NCBI GenBank assembly: GCA_025454445.1 | Contig: JALOOK010000269.1 | Span: forward strand, 1-6,694 | DNA length: 6,694 bases | Direction of reading: 5' to 3' | Origin: Oscillatoria sp. Prado101 | GTDB lineage: Bacteria; Cyanobacteriota; Cyanobacteriia; Cyanobacteriales; Oscillatoriaceae | Part shown: positions 1-5,440 of the stretch, piece by piece | Layout of the letters: every line of letters begins with the position of its first letter | Position numbering within the stretch: position 1 is the stretch's first letter | Notes under the pieces: generated by a model | What the model was told of the DNA's origin: nothing | The model's input: only the letters and a program-made list of their open reading frames with translations | Database searches by the model: none | Translations under genes and position numbers: made by a program

Positions 1-339
1 GTGCACAATGTCTTTCCACCGGCTCAGGTATTCCTGCTCTTGGCGCTTAAACTCCAGCCCCTGTGGGGTTGCCGGTCGCCCTTGCGCCCACCAGCGCAGC
101 CAGTCCACGCCAAAGGCGCTCACGAAAAAGTCGAACAAGCCGGTGAAGGACACCCCGACAATCGGGTCTAGTTCGCGGCTGTACTGGTAGCGGGGCTCAA
201 CAAATTTGTGGTTCAGCAGCACGGCTACAGACAGTGCGCCGGCGGTGAAAGCCTCCTCCTGTTCTTTGTAATTGTGTGGGTCAATTTGATTGAGGTGGAT
301 CTCCGAAAGATTGCAGTGGAAGTTTGAGCCTATAATTTC
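1..339 (-). CDS. nrdJ: Adenosylcobalamin-dependent ribonucleotide reductase (class II, monomeric), exon 2, partial
   Basis: This is the continuation of the reductase begun in exon 1 (585-1856). It is open from 339 to the window edge (113 codons), so the rest of the gene lies to the left. Translation begins EIIGSNFHCNLSEIHLNQID and continues through SRELDPIVGVSFTGLFDFF, a stretch I recognise from cyanobacterial NrdJ. The first Glu is the catalytic Glu that follows Cys-Gly in the family motif NPCGE. The Cys nine residues further on (in NFHC) corresponds to the second redox-active cysteine of class II enzymes. The enzyme reduces ribonucleoside triphosphates to deoxyribonucleotides in the cytoplasm using a cobalamin-generated thiyl radical. 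An ATG at 342-340 lies directly before the Glu codon, but its three bases are the last three of the intron. A gene caller would probably start a separate protein there. I consider 339 the true exon boundary. Confidence 0.93.
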
Positions 340-584
340 CATTTAAACTGCCATTTCTGACAGGATTGGACTATATCTTCACCTGTTCTAGGTGGAGGGC
401 GCTATCTGACCGTTATTGGTTTCCCGCAGGTCTAGTCTCTGAACGTTCTCCAGCCCTTAAGCTTACTGCTTTACATCTGGAGCTTCGCTGCTGATTGCCA
501 CGCACACCGGATGTGTTTAGGTTTCCAGCAATTCACCCTCTGACTGTCTAACCTGTCCCCAGGTTAGGCGGCAAAATCTAAGCT
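340..584 (-). ncRNA. Group I self-splicing intron in nrdJ (IA-like, no internal ORF)
   Basis: Minus strand, 5' end at 584, terminal omega-G at 340. All core helices can be drawn. P1: exon GCGGU (589-585) with guide GCCGC (572-568), with U·G at the splice site. P10: exon 2 GAAAUU (339-334) with 578-573. P2: 567-561/554-548. P3: 540-534/401-395. P4: 530-526/493-489. P6: 482-477/453-448. P7: GACUA 437-433/UAGUC 373-369. P7.1: 432-429/411-408. P8: 394-390/383-379. P9: 363-359/352-348. Conserved strings are present: AAUUGCUGGAAA (P), AAUCAGCAGCGAAG (Q), GUUCAGAGACUA (R) and AAGAUAUAGUCC (S). The extra helix between P7 and P3' is typical of subgroup IA. Splicing joins GGT to GAA and restores NPCGEI. 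The intron is 245 nt, not a multiple of three, carries an early in-frame stop at 566-564, and has no room for a homing endonuclease. Splicing activity itself is inferred. Confidence 0.93.
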
Positions 585-1856
585 ACCGCAAGGATTTAAT
601 CCCACACGAGCGAGTCGGTGTTCTAACTGATCGGCAGGGATATTGGGATAGCGTTCCTGTAACCACTCTCTAGCTTCTCCTCGATCGTAAGCGTTCAGAA
701 AGTCTTTTTTTAGCTCTGATATCGGGAGCAAATCGCAGTTAGCCCGGGCCACGGCTTCGCCGGCCCACTGGATGGCACCCTCGCCACTGTAATACTGCTT
801 TCGCACCGCCTCGACGCACTCTTGCACCGAGGGTTTTTGGTGAAATATCCTCGTGTGGTTGGCCATGCGAAGCGCGTCGCGCTCTGGGTCAATCCGCCAG
901 TTGCCATTTTGATCCTGCTGCCAGAGATTATTCTTGGCATTTGCCCCCAGTGTGTCCTCAGCGTGGAACTGGCGCATGCCTGCAGACCGGCGAATATTGC
1001 CGGCCACGATACAGACAGCCGCTTCATCAATCAACAGACAGCATTCAACGGAATTCAACTGTCGGCCAACTGCTTTATTAACTATGGCCGCACAGCGCTC
1101 GTACAGTTCTGGCAATTTCACAGGATTGGCCACACCGCCAAAGCCTTTCAGAGGCTCACCGGCAGCCCGAACATCGCTGAGGTCAACGAAAACCTGAACC
1201 TCTCCAGAAAACCGCTCGTCTGTGGACAGTTCCAGCAGGGCTTGATAGCACCCCACCCAGCCTTGACGGCTGTCGCCCACATACATGCGCACCCGCTCCT
1301 GCGGAGCCGCTACGCTAACGCCGCCTTCTATCCTGACTTCTGTCAGCTCTCGGCGCAAGTGGGCGGGGGTTGAGCCAATCTCACCGCCGACGGTTACGTT
1401 GAGGCGATTGCGAATCGCTGGGAGTTGGCTAATGTAGCGGGGTTCTAGCACTGCGCCGGTGCCGCAGCCCATCATGGCCAGATCCATCAGCAGCCCAAAG
1501 GCTCGCCAGTCGGTAATGTTTGTCGAAGAGCAGTTGTACGCGCCTGAGAAGTTCTCTTGTTGCTCGATCCACTCGTTGCCCCCCACCCACAGCCACCGCC
1601 CAGAGGAAAGGGCTTTCAGCTGGCGCTGCATCCGGTACAGCAGGTCAGCTTGTTCGGGGGTGAGTTGGCCGAGTTTGGCCAGCCCCCGCACGGTGCGCTG
1701 GCACACCTGCTCCCACGTCTCGCGCAAGGAACTGCTCCTGACGGAGCCGCAAGCTAACGTGCGCCGGCTGTATGTCCTGAAGAATACCGGATTGGCTGCC
1801 GGTGCTGTTTCTGGAAAGTCCCCAGTCTGGCGTATTCGGTCAAGTCCTTTAACCAT
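585..1856 (-). CDS. nrdJ: Adenosylcobalamin-dependent ribonucleotide reductase (class II, monomeric), exon 1
   Basis: Codes for 424 residues, the N-terminal and central part of monomeric RTPR-type reductase. I chose ATG 1856 (MVKGLDRIRQTGDFPETAPA), which matches the usual cyanobacterial N-terminus. An in-frame TTG at 1880 would add eight residues. Visible landmarks are LSSGRWLWVGG, the first redox cysteine in GAYNCSSTN (about residue 109), MDLAMMGCGTG, VECCLLIDEAA and AGNIRRSAGMRQF. The exon ends at LNPCG, with the thiyl-radical cysteine at residue 423. Reading on past 585 gives only SLDFAA and a TAA at 566-564, so an unspliced message would make a dead 430-residue protein. Two stretches, around residues 34-44 (LACGSVRSSSL) and the segment GVSVAAPQER, look like insertions relative to the family and coincide with a dispersed repeat. 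No strong Shine-Dalgarno precedes the start. It is divergent from the secreted protein gene at 2057. Confidence 0.93.
1295..1320 (-). repeat. Short dispersed repeat, copy A, in frame inside nrdJ
   Basis: On the plus strand it starts GCTCCTGCGGAGC, a perfect 5-bp stem with a TGC loop, and continues with CGCTACGCTAACG. It is translated in nrdJ as part of GVSVAAPQER, between RIEG and VRMYVGDSRQGW. As I recall them, relatives have only a few residues there. The same unit recurs at 1734-1759. The GGAGCCGCTACGC-type motif is a familiar small repeat of filamentous cyanobacterial genomes (established in general; assignment to a named family is my inference). Confidence 0.75.
1734..1759 (-). repeat. 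Short dispersed repeat, copy B, in frame inside nrdJ
   Basis: Aligns with copy A over its full length with one inserted base in the hairpin loop (TGAC instead of TGC) and a small change before GCTAACG. The GCTCC/GGAGC stem is intact. It is translated in a different frame from copy A, as LACGSVRSS, between YSRRT and RETWEQVC. Relatives have a shorter linker there. The conserved stem with a variable loop suggests independent insertions of one element type. Confidence 0.7.
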
Positions 1857-1899
1857 CGGTGATGTCTCGCTGTTTTTCAACCGCTACCCACTGTAAGCG

Positions 1900-1929
1900 A
1901 TTTTAGATATAGCGGTCAAACCTTGCCAA
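1900..1929 (-). promoter_or_regulatory. Candidate promoter of nrdJ
   Basis: On the minus strand, TTGGCA (1929-1924) and TAAAAT (1905-1900) are separated by 18 bp. Each matches the sigma70 consensus at five of six positions. Transcription would begin near 1893, about 37 nt ahead of the ATG at 1856. The -35 box overlaps that of the divergent candidate promoter. Confidence 0.5.
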
Positions 1930-1956
1930 ACGAGAGACTTTGCACTATACATAGGG
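1901..1956. promoter_or_regulatory. Two candidate NrdR boxes
   Basis: CACTATACATAGGG at 1943-1956 matches the NrdR box pattern (CaCwAtATaTwGtg, from memory) at 12 of 14 positions. A weaker match (9 of 14) lies at 1901-1914 in the same orientation. Their starts are 42 bp apart, four helical turns. NrdR is the known repressor of bacterial ribonucleotide reductase genes and usually binds paired boxes at integral turns. The boxes bracket the nrdJ -35 region. The first box also overlaps the -10 of the divergent promoter, so part of the match could be promoter sequence. Confidence 0.4.
1923..1951 (+). promoter_or_regulatory. Candidate promoter of the secreted protein gene at 2057
   Basis: TTGCCA (1923-1928) and TATACA (1946-1951) are spaced 17 bp apart. 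Transcription would start near 1958, giving a leader of about 100 nt that contains a GC-rich stretch (1970-1993). Confidence 0.45.
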
Positions 1957-2056
1957 ATGGGCTGCCTATGGCCGCCGCCGCGCCGCACGCCGCTTGGGCA
2001 ACCGCCTGGGGATTGCTCCAGTTTCACCGGCAGCGCTTTTTAACTGATGATTAGCA

Positions 2057-2623
2057 ATGAAAACCTCACCATTAATCGCCGCACTTGGCAGCTCGATCGC
2101 CTTATTTATCAGTGCCGCAATCAGCTGTGCCGCACTGGCACAGAAAACCGGCACTCAACTCACACCGGCGCAAGTGCAGCTGCTACAGTCTCTGGGCATT
2201 AAAATAGCTGTCCCCACCTACCTCCCACCGGGATTTGAGATTAAGATAGTGCGGGCGGAAATCCTTCCGGGGAGTGCCGGCGGCACGCCGCGATATATTA
2301 TGTTCTACAGGGACTCTAATAATTCCTGCTTTGCGATTGAAGCCACCGGCGGTGGGGGGAGAAACCCGGAACTGGAATCGAGCTTACCTGTGAACTCTCG
2401 GTTTTTTGGCAGCAGTTACAAGCTGAATTACGGGAAGTCAGCAAAAGCGGCTAATTCCCGCAGTTACATGTTTTCTGACTGGATGGAAAAGGATGGCAAC
2501 TTTTATCGCTTCGCCGGCACCTCTGAGGAAGTTCCCACCGCCAGTTCTAAATCTGCTTGCAAGAACATCAGCCCGGAAGAGGCTGTCCGGGTCACGGAGT
2601 CACTAGAATATTTTAATCCTTAA
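2057..2623 (+). CDS. Secreted hypothetical protein with a YLPPGF motif
   Basis: A 188-residue protein of unknown function. Residues 1-28 form a clear signal peptide: a basic start, a hydrophobic core (LIAALGSSIALFISAAIS) and an Ala-Leu-Ala cleavage site before Gln29. A Cys at 24 could be a weak lipobox (AISC), but the AxA site is the better fit. The mature part begins with a short helix-like stretch (LTPAQVQLLQSLGIKI). The segment AVPTYLPPGFEIKIV (51-65) resembles the PTYLPPGF element of a cyanobacterial family of periplasmic proteins. A mixed beta-type domain follows, ending with SPEEAVRVTESLEYF. Two cysteines in the mature protein (91 and 168) could form a disulfide. Codon use resembles its neighbours. 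The ATG at 2057 has no good Shine-Dalgarno, which is common in cyanobacteria. I do not recognise a specific function. Confidence 0.85.
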   Translation: MKTSPLIAALGSSIALFISAAISCAALAQKTGTQLTPAQVQLLQSLGIKIAVPTYLPPGFEIKIVRAEILPGSAGGTPRYIMFYRDSNNSCFAIEATGGGGRNPELESSLPVNSRFFGSSYKLNYGKSAKAANSRSYMFSDWMEKDGNFYRFAGTSEEVPTASSKSACKNISPEEAVRVTESLEYFNP

Positions 2624-2632
2624 TGATATAAT
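2624..2632 (+). promoter_or_regulatory. Extended -10 promoter candidate ahead of the PPOX gene
   Basis: TGATATAAT, a perfect -10 hexamer (2627-2632) with the upstream TG of an extended -10 element, begins directly after the TAA of the preceding gene. No good -35 is present at the right spacing, as is usual for extended -10 promoters. Transcription would start near 2639, about 77 nt ahead of the ATG at 2716. Confidence 0.5.
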
Positions 2633-2715
2633 AGTTGGGGTGTTAATGATTGGGTGGCCTTACTGCTGACGCCGTAAAACACCCGACAAGCTATCTTAAC
2701 CTGGTTCAAATTTGC

Positions 2716-3297
2716 ATGTCTCTCGCTCTTTGGCGAACGCCCCTAGCCCGCGCCCTTTATCGCAATCGCAGCCTACTGTACGCCCGCTACTTGCAACTGG
2801 CGACTGTTGGGAATGACGGCAAACCGGCTAACCGCACGGTGGTTTTTCGCGGCTTTCTCGGCGATACTAACCAGCTGAAATTTGTCACAGACGCCCGCAG
2901 CGAGAAAGCCGGTCAAATAGAGAGCAATCCCTGGGGAGAGGCGTGCTGGTATTTCCCGAAAACGCGGGAGCAATTCCGCATTTCGGGGATGCTGAGGCTG
3001 GTGCGAGACACTGAACTGGACTCTGAACTGCAAAAAGCCCGCCAGATTGCTTGGCTGGAACTCTCTGAGGGCGCACGAGGGCAATTTGCTAGGCCACATC
3101 CGGGTAAACCGAGAGCGGATGCTGGGGCTTTTGCGGTGATCCCACCGGCAGACACAGAGCCTTTACCGCATTTTTGCCTGCTGCTGCTTTTGCCGGCAAT
3201 TGTGGATCATCTGGAGTTGCGAGGGGAACCGCAAAACCGCTGGATATACCGGCTGGACATGGAGGGGGGTTGGGAAGTCGGAGCGGTGAATCCTTGA
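2716..3297 (+). CDS. PPOX-class FMN-dependent protein, alr4036-like family
   Basis: A 193-residue flavoprotein of the pyridoxamine 5'-phosphate oxidase fold. I place it in the cyanobacterial/plant alr4036-type family because of the start MSLALWRTPLARAL, the segment YARYLQLATVGNDGKPANRTVVFRGF (partly the FMN-binding barrel), TDARSEKAGQI (58-68, the T-x-x-R-S-x-K motif near the FMN phosphate), EACWYFPKTREQFRISG, and the C-terminal signature VDHLELRGEPQNRW (163-176). Substrate and reaction are not established for the family, so pyridoxal phosphate synthesis should not be assumed. An in-frame TTG at 2650 would add 22 residues, but the family begins at MSL, so ATG 2716 is preferred. There is no clear Shine-Dalgarno. 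The gene is separated from the upstream secreted protein gene by 92 nt, including a likely promoter, and converges on cysE. Confidence 0.9.
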   Translation: MSLALWRTPLARALYRNRSLLYARYLQLATVGNDGKPANRTVVFRGFLGDTNQLKFVTDARSEKAGQIESNPWGEACWYFPKTREQFRISGMLRLVRDTELDSELQKARQIAWLELSEGARGQFARPHPGKPRADAGAFAVIPPADTEPLPHFCLLLLLPAIVDHLELRGEPQNRWIYRLDMEGGWEVGAVNP

Positions 3298-3422
3298 GGG
3301 TAATCTGGATAATGTTTTAAGAGACTGGATTGCGTCCGGTTGATTAATTTAAATAATGAACCGCGCCCGACGCGCCCGTGCGCCAAGTAGGAAGAAGAAA
3401 GAGTCAGCGGGATAGGAAAATT

Positions 3423-3436
3423 AATTGCGGGCAATT
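3423..3436. repeat. Small inverted repeat between convergent genes
   Basis: AATTGC-GG-GCAATT has perfect 6-bp arms with a 2-bp spacer. The spacer is too short for a good RNA hairpin, so if it matters it would be as a DNA dyad. It lies in the 231-bp gap between the ends of the PPOX gene and cysE. Confidence 0.35.
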
Positions 3437-3479
3437 GAGCGTGGGGGCGGTGCCTCTGAAAAATCGTTCCCAGGCAGTA

Positions 3480-3503
3480 GGGGCGGGTAAGAGTGCCCGC
3501 CCC
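3480..3503. repeat. Strong GC-rich hairpin between convergent genes
   Basis: GGGGCGGG (3480-3487) and CCCGCCCC (3496-3503) are perfect 8-bp arms with an 8-nt loop. It sits 25 nt beyond the cysE stop and about 180 nt beyond the PPOX stop. There is no T-run on either strand, so it is not a standard intrinsic terminator. It may block read-through or be one copy of a dispersed palindromic repeat with the GGGGCGGG motif. The rest of the 3298-3528 gap holds nothing I can identify. Confidence 0.6.
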
Positions 3504-3528
3504 GGGACGAGGGTATGTGTGCGACCGG

Positions 3529-4320
3529 CTAGATGCCAGCGCCATCCAAGAATTCCTGAATTTGCTTGTCGCGGATGCGGCACTTGGGGGCGATGTCTGC
3601 GGGGGAAATGGCAGCTGCTGTCTCCAAGGAAGTGGGTGCGGTGGGGGAGGGGCGGTCGAATGGGACAAAAGCGGGGACAAGAGCGGGCTGGCGTTTTAGG
3701 GTTTGGACTTGTTCTTCGAGGGCTTCAATGCGGTCGAGCAAGGCGCGGATGGCGGTGGCTTCGGAATCGGGCAGCTGGCCGTGTTCGAGGGGGTTGACGC
3801 GGACGCCGGAGCGATGTATAATGCGACCGGGGATGCCGACTACGGTGCAGTCGGAAGGGACATCGCGCAGGACTACGGAACCGGCACCGATGCGGACGTT
3901 GTTGCCGATTTGGATATTGCCGAGAACTTTGGCACCGGCACCGACGACGACGTTTTCACCGAGGGTGGGGTGGCGCTTGCCACTTTGCTTGCCGGTGCCG
4001 CCGAGGGTGACTCCCTGGTAGATGAGGGCGTAGTCTCCGACAATGGCTGTTTCGCCGATGACAACGCCCATGCCGTGGTCAATAAACACGCCTTGGCCAA
4101 TGGCCGCGCCGGGGTGAATTTCGATGCCGGTCAGGAAGCGAGAAAAGTAGGAGATCAGGCGGGGGATGAAGGGAATTCCCACAAGGTGCAGCCAGTGGGC
4201 GAGCCGGTGGAACAGCAACGCTTGCAGGCCAGGGTAGCAAAACAAAACCTCAAGCCAGTTGCGAGCGGCTGGATCGCGATCGAAAATGATGCGGAAGTCG
4301 GCAACAAGAGTATTGAACAC
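3529..4320 (-). CDS. cysE: Serine O-acetyltransferase
   Basis: Transfers acetyl from acetyl-CoA to L-serine, giving O-acetylserine, the first step of cysteine synthesis. From the start chosen here it has 263 residues. An alpha-helical N-terminal part (RIIFDRDPAARNWLEVLFCYPG) is followed by a left-handed beta-helix of hexapeptide repeats (about 64-165), with FIDHGMGVVIGETA (79-92) carrying the catalytic His82, then GVTLGGTGK, KRHPTLGENVVVGAGAKVLG and RIGAGSVVLRDVPSD. A short coiled-coil-like helix (186-209) and a Pro/Ala-rich linker lead to a C-terminal tail, QEFLDGAGI. The terminal Ile is the residue known to insert into the active site of CysK in the cysteine synthase complex. An in-frame GTG at 4353 would extend the protein by 11 residues. 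I prefer GTG 4320 (VFNTLVADF) because relatives begin there. It lies 158 nt downstream of a secreted protein gene on the same strand. Confidence 0.93.
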   Translation of the reverse strand: MFNTLVADFRIIFDRDPAARNWLEVLFCYPGLQALLFHRLAHWLHLVGIPFIPRLISYFSRFLTGIEIHPGAAIGQGVFIDHGMGVVIGETAIVGDYALIYQGVTLGGTGKQSGKRHPTLGENVVVGAGAKVLGNIQIGNNVRIGAGSVVLRDVPSDCTVVGIPGRIIHRSGVRVNPLEHGQLPDSEATAIRALLDRIEALEEQVQTLKRQPALVPAFVPFDRPSPTAPTSLETAAAISPADIAPKCRIRDKQIQEFLDGAGI

Positions 4321-4358
4321 GGGAGGATAAGCAGTTTTGGCAAAACAGACCACTGATT

Positions 4359-4364
4359 ATTGTA
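4359..4364 (-). promoter_or_regulatory. Possible -10 element for cysE
   Basis: TACAAT on the minus strand (4364-4359) would start transcription near 4352. That supports GTG 4320 rather than GTG 4353 as the start codon. No convincing -35 is present upstream, so this is weak. Confidence 0.25.
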
Positions 4365-4478
4365 CCGCTGTTGCTGCCGGTGCCTGTGTGCCACTTTGCC
4401 GTTTTGTGGCGGGTCAGGGAAAGCTGCCGGGAGTTGGAATTGGTCACGAGGGCGACTCTGACAGTGGGTTAAGCTGGG

Positions 4479-4967
4479 TTAGGGCTGCACTGCGGAGAGC
4501 TGGTAATCCACGCTCGGGCCCGGTTCAATGGAGCCAACCCAAACGCTGTACTCGCCGGCTTTCCAGTCAGTATCTTCAATGCTGGCATCTTTTTTCTTGC
4601 CGGTATCGTCGCCGCAGCGAACTACTCCGTCGGGCCCTCTGATGGCCAGGGTTGTGTCTTTCCCTTTGCTGTCAACTTGGACTCTCAGGCGAGGGAAGTC
4701 TTTCTCCAAGATCAGAACCAGATCGGGGGCGCTGTCAGCAAAGCCCAAGCAGGGGTTGCCGTGGCGATCTCTGGAAGCCACAATGGCAGGCAGGGATGTG
4801 GAGCCACTGGTGTAGCCGGTGACAGCCGCTGCTGAGGGTGGAAAGCCCGGAGCGAGGCTGATTTTACCAAAAATTGGCTTTTCTGCAAGCGCCGGCAGGT
4901 TGCTCAGTGCTGTGACTGCAGCCAGGAAACAGCTGTATTTGAACCGCCGCAGGGTGCTTCTAAACAT
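4479..4967 (-). CDS. Secreted hypothetical protein, possibly a PPC-like beta domain
   Basis: A 162-residue protein with a signal peptide: basic start MFRSTLRRFK, a hydrophobic stretch, and an Ala-Leu-Ala site before Glu29. The mature part has one segment around SLPAIVASRDRHGNPCLGFADSAPD and a second, DTTLAIRGPDGVVRCGDD (104-121) followed by WKAGEYSVWVGS. The order of a beta strand with G-P-D-G, then D-D, then GEY-hydrophobic-VGS resembles bacterial pre-peptidase C-terminal (PPC) beta-sandwich domains. That is a pattern resemblance, not an identification. Cys73 and Cys118 could pair in the periplasm. Translation start is well supported by a perfect AGGAGG 9 nt before the ATG. It precedes cysE on the same strand, but the 158-nt gap and unrelated role argue against a tight operon. 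Function unknown. Confidence 0.85.
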   Translation of the reverse strand: MFRSTLRRFKYSCFLAAVTALSNLPALAEKPIFGKISLAPGFPPSAAAVTGYTSGSTSLPAIVASRDRHGNPCLGFADSAPDLVLILEKDFPRLRVQVDSKGKDTTLAIRGPDGVVRCGDDTGKKKDASIEDTDWKAGEYSVWVGSIEPGPSVDYQLSAVQP

Positions 4968-4976
4968 CCCCCACTA

Positions 4977-4982
4977 CCTCCT
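4977..4982 (-). promoter_or_regulatory. Strong ribosome binding site for the gene at 4479-4967
   Basis: A perfect AGGAGG on the minus strand, 9 nt ahead of the ATG at 4967. It is the best Shine-Dalgarno ahead of any gene called here; most of the others have none. Confidence 0.7.
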
Positions 4983-5007
4983 AAAAATCTCAGACGTGTA
5001 CTTTCTG

Positions 5008-5024
5008 TCTCCTCTCAGGGGAGA
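5008..5024 (-). promoter_or_regulatory. Small hairpin in the leader of the gene at 4479-4967
   Basis: TCTCCT and GGGAGA pair over 6 bp (one G·T) with a 5-nt loop, about 26 nt upstream of the AGGAGG. Written as minus-strand RNA it would be a leader stem-loop. Any role is speculative. Confidence 0.25.
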
Positions 5025-5034
5025 ATTCAGAGCG

Positions 5035-5053
5035 TGCTAATTTAGTGTTAGCA
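5035..5053. promoter_or_regulatory. Dyad TGCTAA-N7-TTAGCA, possible operator
   Basis: Perfect 6-bp inverted arms (5035-5040 and 5048-5053) with a 7-bp centre. It lies in the shared upstream region of the secreted protein gene (4967) and the small membrane protein gene (5146). The size and position suit a dimeric regulator site. No regulator is suggested by the sequence itself. Confidence 0.3.
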
Positions 5054-5145
5054 AGGTATGGGGAGTTCAATGGGGGGGGAGTGACAATTTTCTTTTTGCC
5101 ACACACACTTGATACAGTTTTATCCGCTGCGTTTGGGTTTGGATC

Positions 5146-5310
5146 GTGAAAGAGTCTCTAGCCATCTTGACGGTTATGATTTTTGGCGGCTGGCTGCTGA
5201 TCAAAGCTTTCGTCTTCCTGCCGCTGGACGCGCTCAATTTGTTGGGGCTGCCAACATGGCTGAGTCTGACCGTTTTCTTGGTGGTGTTTTTCTGGTTTTT
5301 TGGGGAGTGA
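5146..5310 (+). CDS. Small two-helix membrane protein
   Basis: A 54-residue ORF with a GTG start (MKESLAILTVMIFGGWLLIK...) and a TGA at 5308-5310. Two hydrophobic segments, about residues 5-26 and 36-52, are joined by a short LPLDALNLLGLPTW turn. Lys2, Glu3 and a terminal Gly-Glu give polar ends. It is not predicted by an ATG-only search, and a longer ORF in another frame (5109-5315) overlaps it, but that one looks like a shadow without domain character. The composition and smooth hydrophobic profile make this the more credible coding frame. No strong Shine-Dalgarno is visible (only a TTTGGA). It is divergent from the secreted protein gene at 4479-4967. Function unknown: it may be a small inner- or thylakoid-membrane protein. 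Confidence 0.55.
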   Translation: MKESLAILTVMIFGGWLLIKAFVFLPLDALNLLGLPTWLSLTVFLVVFFWFFGE

Positions 5311-5383
5311 GATAAAATCCGGATGGTTAGTATTTATGGGTGAGAAAAAAGGGGAGGATATTGCAGAGCGCCGAATGGCGTTT

Positions 5384-5422
5384 GGCCACCGCTCGGAGGA
5401 GGCGCCCTCCGCGCAAGGGAGG
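5384..5422. repeat. GC-rich partly palindromic stretch
   Basis: Contains GGAGGAGGCGCCCTCC, in which GGAGG can pair with CCTCC across a 6-nt loop, followed by GCGCAAGGGAGGCG. It lies between the small membrane protein gene and the tandem repeat, downstream of the anti-sigma gene on the minus strand. It could be a dispersed repeat or help stop transcription; no T-run follows it. Confidence 0.35.
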
Positions 5423-5440
5423 CGGGGGAGAAATTGTTCG

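Noticed and set aside
340..584. Intein or group II intron as the nrdJ interruption
   Set aside because: Inteins are known in ribonucleotide reductases, but this insert has an early stop, is not a multiple of three and is too short. There is no group II domain V or GUGYG start; the group I P/Q/R/S elements are clear.
822..1373. Plus-strand ORF (183 residues) opposite nrdJ exon 1
   Set aside because: A shadow frame; the minus strand carries the recognisable reductase throughout.
564..1880. nrdJ as a frame-broken pseudogene
   Set aside because: Both sides of the break are intact and in frame once the group I intron is removed at its predicted boundaries, so degradation is not needed to explain the stop.
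3378..3797. Plus-strand ORF with a very Arg/Gly-rich translation
   Set aside because: It begins in intergenic sequence and runs into cysE antisense; composition suggests a chance open frame.
4270..4280. HIP1 octamer (GCGATCGC), a cyanobacterial hallmark
   Set aside because: Only near matches (seven of eight) occur here and near 2093; no exact copy was found, so it was not used to assign the organism.
3703..4356. Long plus-strand ORF (217 residues) opposite cysE
   Set aside because: It is the antisense of the hexapeptide-repeat region. Its repetitive Gly/Asp/Ala-rich translation mirrors the cysE codons and has no domain character, while the minus strand encodes a clear serine acetyltransferase.
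5109..5315. 68-residue plus-strand ORF over the small membrane protein
   Set aside because: It has an ATG and is longer, but its translation is mixed-polarity with no visible pattern; the GTG frame at 5146-5310 gives a coherent two-helix membrane protein.
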